Shown: piece after piece, positions 6,487-8,556 of the stretch | How the letters are laid out: each line of letters opens with the position of its first letter | Numbering within the stretch: position 1 is the first letter of the stretch | Source of the DNA: Eubacteriaceae bacterium UBA7485 | Lineage (GTDB): Bacteria > Bacillota > Clostridia > Eubacteriales > Eubacteriaceae | Direction: 5' to 3' | Assembly (NCBI GenBank): GCA_002478485.1 | Contig: DLOL01000044.1 | Location: 1-8,556 of the forward strand | DNA: 8,556 nucleotides | Made by a program: the position numbers and the translations under genes | The notes under the pieces: generated by a model | Told to the model about the DNA's origin: nothing | Seen by the model: the letters and a program-made list of their open reading frames with translations, nothing else | The model's database searches: none

Positions 6487-6519
6487 AAAAAGAGAGCGGA
6501 TAGAGGAAACTGTCCGCTC
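6487..6519 (-). terminator. Rho-independent terminator after polC
   Basis: On the minus strand GAGCGGA (6519-6513) pairs with TCCGCTC (6500-6494), extendable by two pairs past one mismatch, and is followed by TCTTTTT (6493-6487). It starts 9 bases after the polC TGA stop (6529-6531) and separates polC from the downstream GNAT gene. Confidence 0.85.
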
Positions 6520-6528
6520 AAATTAAGA

Positions 6529-8556
6529 TCACGCGCCGAAATTAAAAAAGGAAATCTGGTCTGATTTCGGCAGATCCCGAAGGCATCCCAAATCATTGAG
6601 CGCTTCAAGGCAGCTGTTGTTGATCTTGCTTCTCTCCTGCAGGTCATCCTGCGAGATAAAGGGTCTCTTTTCTCTTTCGCTCACGATTTTCTCGGCCACC
6701 GCGCTTCCAAGTCCCGCCACAGCGGTAAAGGGCGGAATGATGTAGCCTTTCTCGGGAATGAAGAATCGGTAGTGCGAGCGGTTCAAGTCAATGCTCCTGC
6801 ACGAAATGCCCCGTGCGTACATCTCAAGCGCAAGCTCCAGAGAAACCTGGCTGTTCTGCTCTTTATTGGATAATTTTTCCACACGGCTTTTTTTGTTCAG
6901 CCGCTCCATCTCCGCCTTGACGGACTCAAGTCCGCCCTGGATGACCTTCAGATCAAACTCTTTCGCCCGGATTCCGAAGTAAGCCGCATAGTACTGCTCA
7001 GGATAATGAATCTTGTACCATGCGATCCGGTAGGCCATCACGACATAGGCGACGGCATGCGCTTTGGGAAACATGTACTTGATTTTTTTGCAGGAGTCAA
7101 TATACCATTCTGGCACGTTTTTCTCACGCATCAGCGCTTCTTCCTCCTCCGTCAGCCCTTTGCCCTTCCGGACATGCTCCATGGTGGAGAACGCGTTGAT
7201 CGGCGGAAGACCGAAATTGATCAGCCCGAGCATGATATCGTCTCGTGTCGAGATGACATCCCCAATTCCAACCTGACCTGAGTTGACTAAAACCTGCGCG
7301 TTGTTCGTCCAGACGTCGGTTCCGTGTGAGAGTCCTGAAATGCGGATCAGATCGGCGAGGGTCTTCGGCTTTGCGTCGCGAACCATCTGTTTGGTGAACG
7401 GTGTCCCGAATTCAGGCACACCCGCGGTGCCAAGATCGAGATCCACTTCTTCTTTAAAGTTTAAGGCCTCCGTCCCCGCAAACAGCGAGAGAACCTCCCG
7501 GTCGTCGAGCGGAATATCCCGCGGATTCACGCCGGTATTCTCGTAGAGAATCCTCAGCATGGTCGGGTCATCATGTCCGAGAATGTCAAGTTTCAACAGA
7601 CGGCCGGAAATCGAGTGGTAGTCGAAATGTGTGGTGATGGTGTCCGAATCCGGATCGTCCGCGGGCCGCTGTACCGGTGTGAAGTTGTAAATGTCCTGGT
7701 CCTTCGGAACGACCATGATCCCTCCCGGATGCTGGCCCGTGGTTTTTTTCACGCCGCTGCACCCGTTCTTGAGCCGCTCCACTTCCGCGTTTGTGGCCAC
7801 CTCTCCCTTTTCCTGAAAGTAATTTTTCACATATCCGTACGCAGTCTTTTCCGCAAGGGTGGAGATGGTGCCCGCCCGGAACGTCTTCCCCTTTCCGAAC
7901 AGGACTTCCGTATAGGCATGCGCGTCGGCCTGGTTATCACCTGAGAAGTTCAGATCGATATCCGGTTCTTTGTCGCCGTTAAATCCGAGGAAGGTCTCAA
8001 ACGGGATATCATACCCGTCTTTGTTCATGTGTGCGCCGCACACAGGACAGTCCTTGTCTTCAAGGTCCGGTCCCACAATGGAGAGCCCTTCAAAGAATTC
8101 GGAATGTTTGCACTTAGGGCAGACATAATGAGGCGGAAGAGAATTGACCTCGGTGATTCCCGAGAGCATGGCGGCAAAGGATGAACCGACAGATCCTCTT
8201 GACCCCACCAGATAACCCGCATTTTCCGAATTCTCCACCAGTTTTTGCGCAATCAGGTAAAGGACAGCGTACCCGTTTGAAATAATCGAGTCGAGCTCCT
8301 TGTTCATGCGCTCCGCCACGATATCCGGGAGATCCTCTCCGTAGATCTCGTGGGCGCGCTTCTCGCACATGTTGCGGATATCGTCCTCGGCTCCCTCGAT
8401 GACCGGAGGATAGGTTCCGTCCGGCACAGGCTTCACCTCTTCAATCATGTCGGCGATTTTTCGGGTGTTTTCGACCACGATCTCGTAGGCTGTCTCTTTT
8501 GGAAGATAACTAAATTCCTCAAGCATCTCCTCCGTGTTCCGGTAGTAAAGAGGCGG
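6529..8556 (-). CDS. polC: DNA polymerase III subunit alpha, gram-positive type (PolC), C-terminal part
   Basis: PolC is the replicative polymerase of Bacillota. Only its last 675 residues are here; the frame is open to the right edge, so the OB, PHP and proofreading exonuclease domains lie beyond the window (full-length family members are about 1,430 residues). Numbering from the window edge, the visible parts are SRGSVGSS (119-126), the PolC zinc-finger cysteines CPKC (146-149) and CPVC (170-173), the catalytic palm motif PDIDLNFSGD (198-207) with D199 and D201, and TTGQHPGG (272-279). The third catalytic Asp is in LLKLDILGHDD (D324). Fingers-region SGLSHGTDVW (407-416) and FPKAHAVAYVVMA (496-508) follow. 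A helix-hairpin-helix region, GLGSAVAEKI (615-624), comes next, and a probable beta-clamp motif QISFF (667-671) lies near the end. All key residues are intact. A terminator follows the stop directly. Identification is certain; upstream neighbours are unseen. Confidence 0.98.
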   Translation of the reverse strand, partial: PPLYYRNTEEMLEEFSYLPKETAYEIVVENTRKIADMIEEVKPVPDGTYPPVIEGAEDDIRNMCEKRAHEIYGEDLPDIVAERMNKELDSIISNGYAVLYLIAQKLVENSENAGYLVGSRGSVGSSFAAMLSGITEVNSLPPHYVCPKCKHSEFFEGLSIVGPDLEDKDCPVCGAHMNKDGYDIPFETFLGFNGDKEPDIDLNFSGDNQADAHAYTEVLFGKGKTFRAGTISTLAEKTAYGYVKNYFQEKGEVATNAEVERLKNGCSGVKKTTGQHPGGIMVVPKDQDIYNFTPVQRPADDPDSDTITTHFDYHSISGRLLKLDILGHDDPTMLRILYENTGVNPRDIPLDDREVLSLFAGTEALNFKEEVDLDLGTAGVPEFGTPFTKQMVRDAKPKTLADLIRISGLSHGTDVWTNNAQVLVNSGQVGIGDVISTRDDIMLGLINFGLPPINAFSTMEHVRKGKGLTEEEEALMREKNVPEWYIDSCKKIKYMFPKAHAVAYVVMAYRIAWYKIHYPEQYYAAYFGIRAKEFDLKVIQGGLESVKAEMERLNKKSRVEKLSNKEQNSQVSLELALEMYARGISCRSIDLNRSHYRFFIPEKGYIIPPFTAVAGLGSAVAEKIVSEREKRPFISQDDLQERSKINNSCLEALNDLGCLRDLPKSDQISFFNFGA

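Noticed and set aside
7573..7944. Plus-strand open frame of 123 codons antisense to polC
   Set aside because: It opposes highly conserved PolC catalytic-domain codons and has no recognisable product or ribosome binding site.
1..8556. CRISPR arrays, transposons, tRNA/rRNA genes, phage or defence genes
   Set aside because: No direct-repeat array, transposase motif, cloverleaf-like sequence or rRNA block was seen. All sizeable genes are typical core or small-metabolism types or unrecognised orphans.

Overview
The window looks like an ordinary chromosomal housekeeping stretch from a Bacillota (Firmicutes) bacterium of moderate GC content. The main taxonomic clue is the gram-positive-type replicative polymerase PolC. 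Strong purine-rich ribosome binding sites, Rho-independent terminators and a DegV/FakB-family protein fit the same group. The valyl-tRNA synthetase, with two CxxC zinc-site pairs, fits a Clostridia- or Erysipelotrichia-like lineage, but the sequence alone does not settle the genus. I see no insertion sequence, phage gene, CRISPR array, tRNA, rRNA or recognisable defence system.

Layout from left to right. A plus-strand gene for an unrecognised 155-residue acidic protein (204-671) converges on a minus-strand gene for an unrecognised 110-residue protein (697-1029), and the two share one bidirectional terminator (671-697). Next come minus-strand yjbQ (1110-1526) and valS (1532-4174), separated by 5 bases and ending in a clear terminator (1077-1105), so they are probably one transcript. 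The 4175-4419 interval is a divergent intergenic region. It has a plausible valS promoter but no T-box leader. On its other side, plus-strand degV (4420-5259) ends in a strong terminator (5267-5289) and is followed by a maltose/galactoside O-acetyltransferase-like gene (5349-5951). That gene converges on a minus-strand GNAT acetyltransferase gene (5975-6412), with an 11-bp inverted repeat lying across both stop codons. The window closes with the 3' part of polC (6529-8556, minus strand), which runs off the right edge and has its own terminator (6487-6519).

The genes do not form one pathway. They cover translation (valS), replication (polC), probable fatty-acid binding (degV), small-molecule acetylation (two acetyltransferases of unrelated folds), a YjbQ-family protein and two orphans. 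The region is compact: terminators overlap stop codons, and one promoter overlaps an upstream terminator. Several start codons are best placed by ribosome binding sites rather than by the longest open frame. I found no convincing new multi-gene system. The most useful leads are the two orphan proteins, the divergent C-terminus of the DegV protein, the missing valS T-box, and opposed promoter signals upstream of the GNAT gene.
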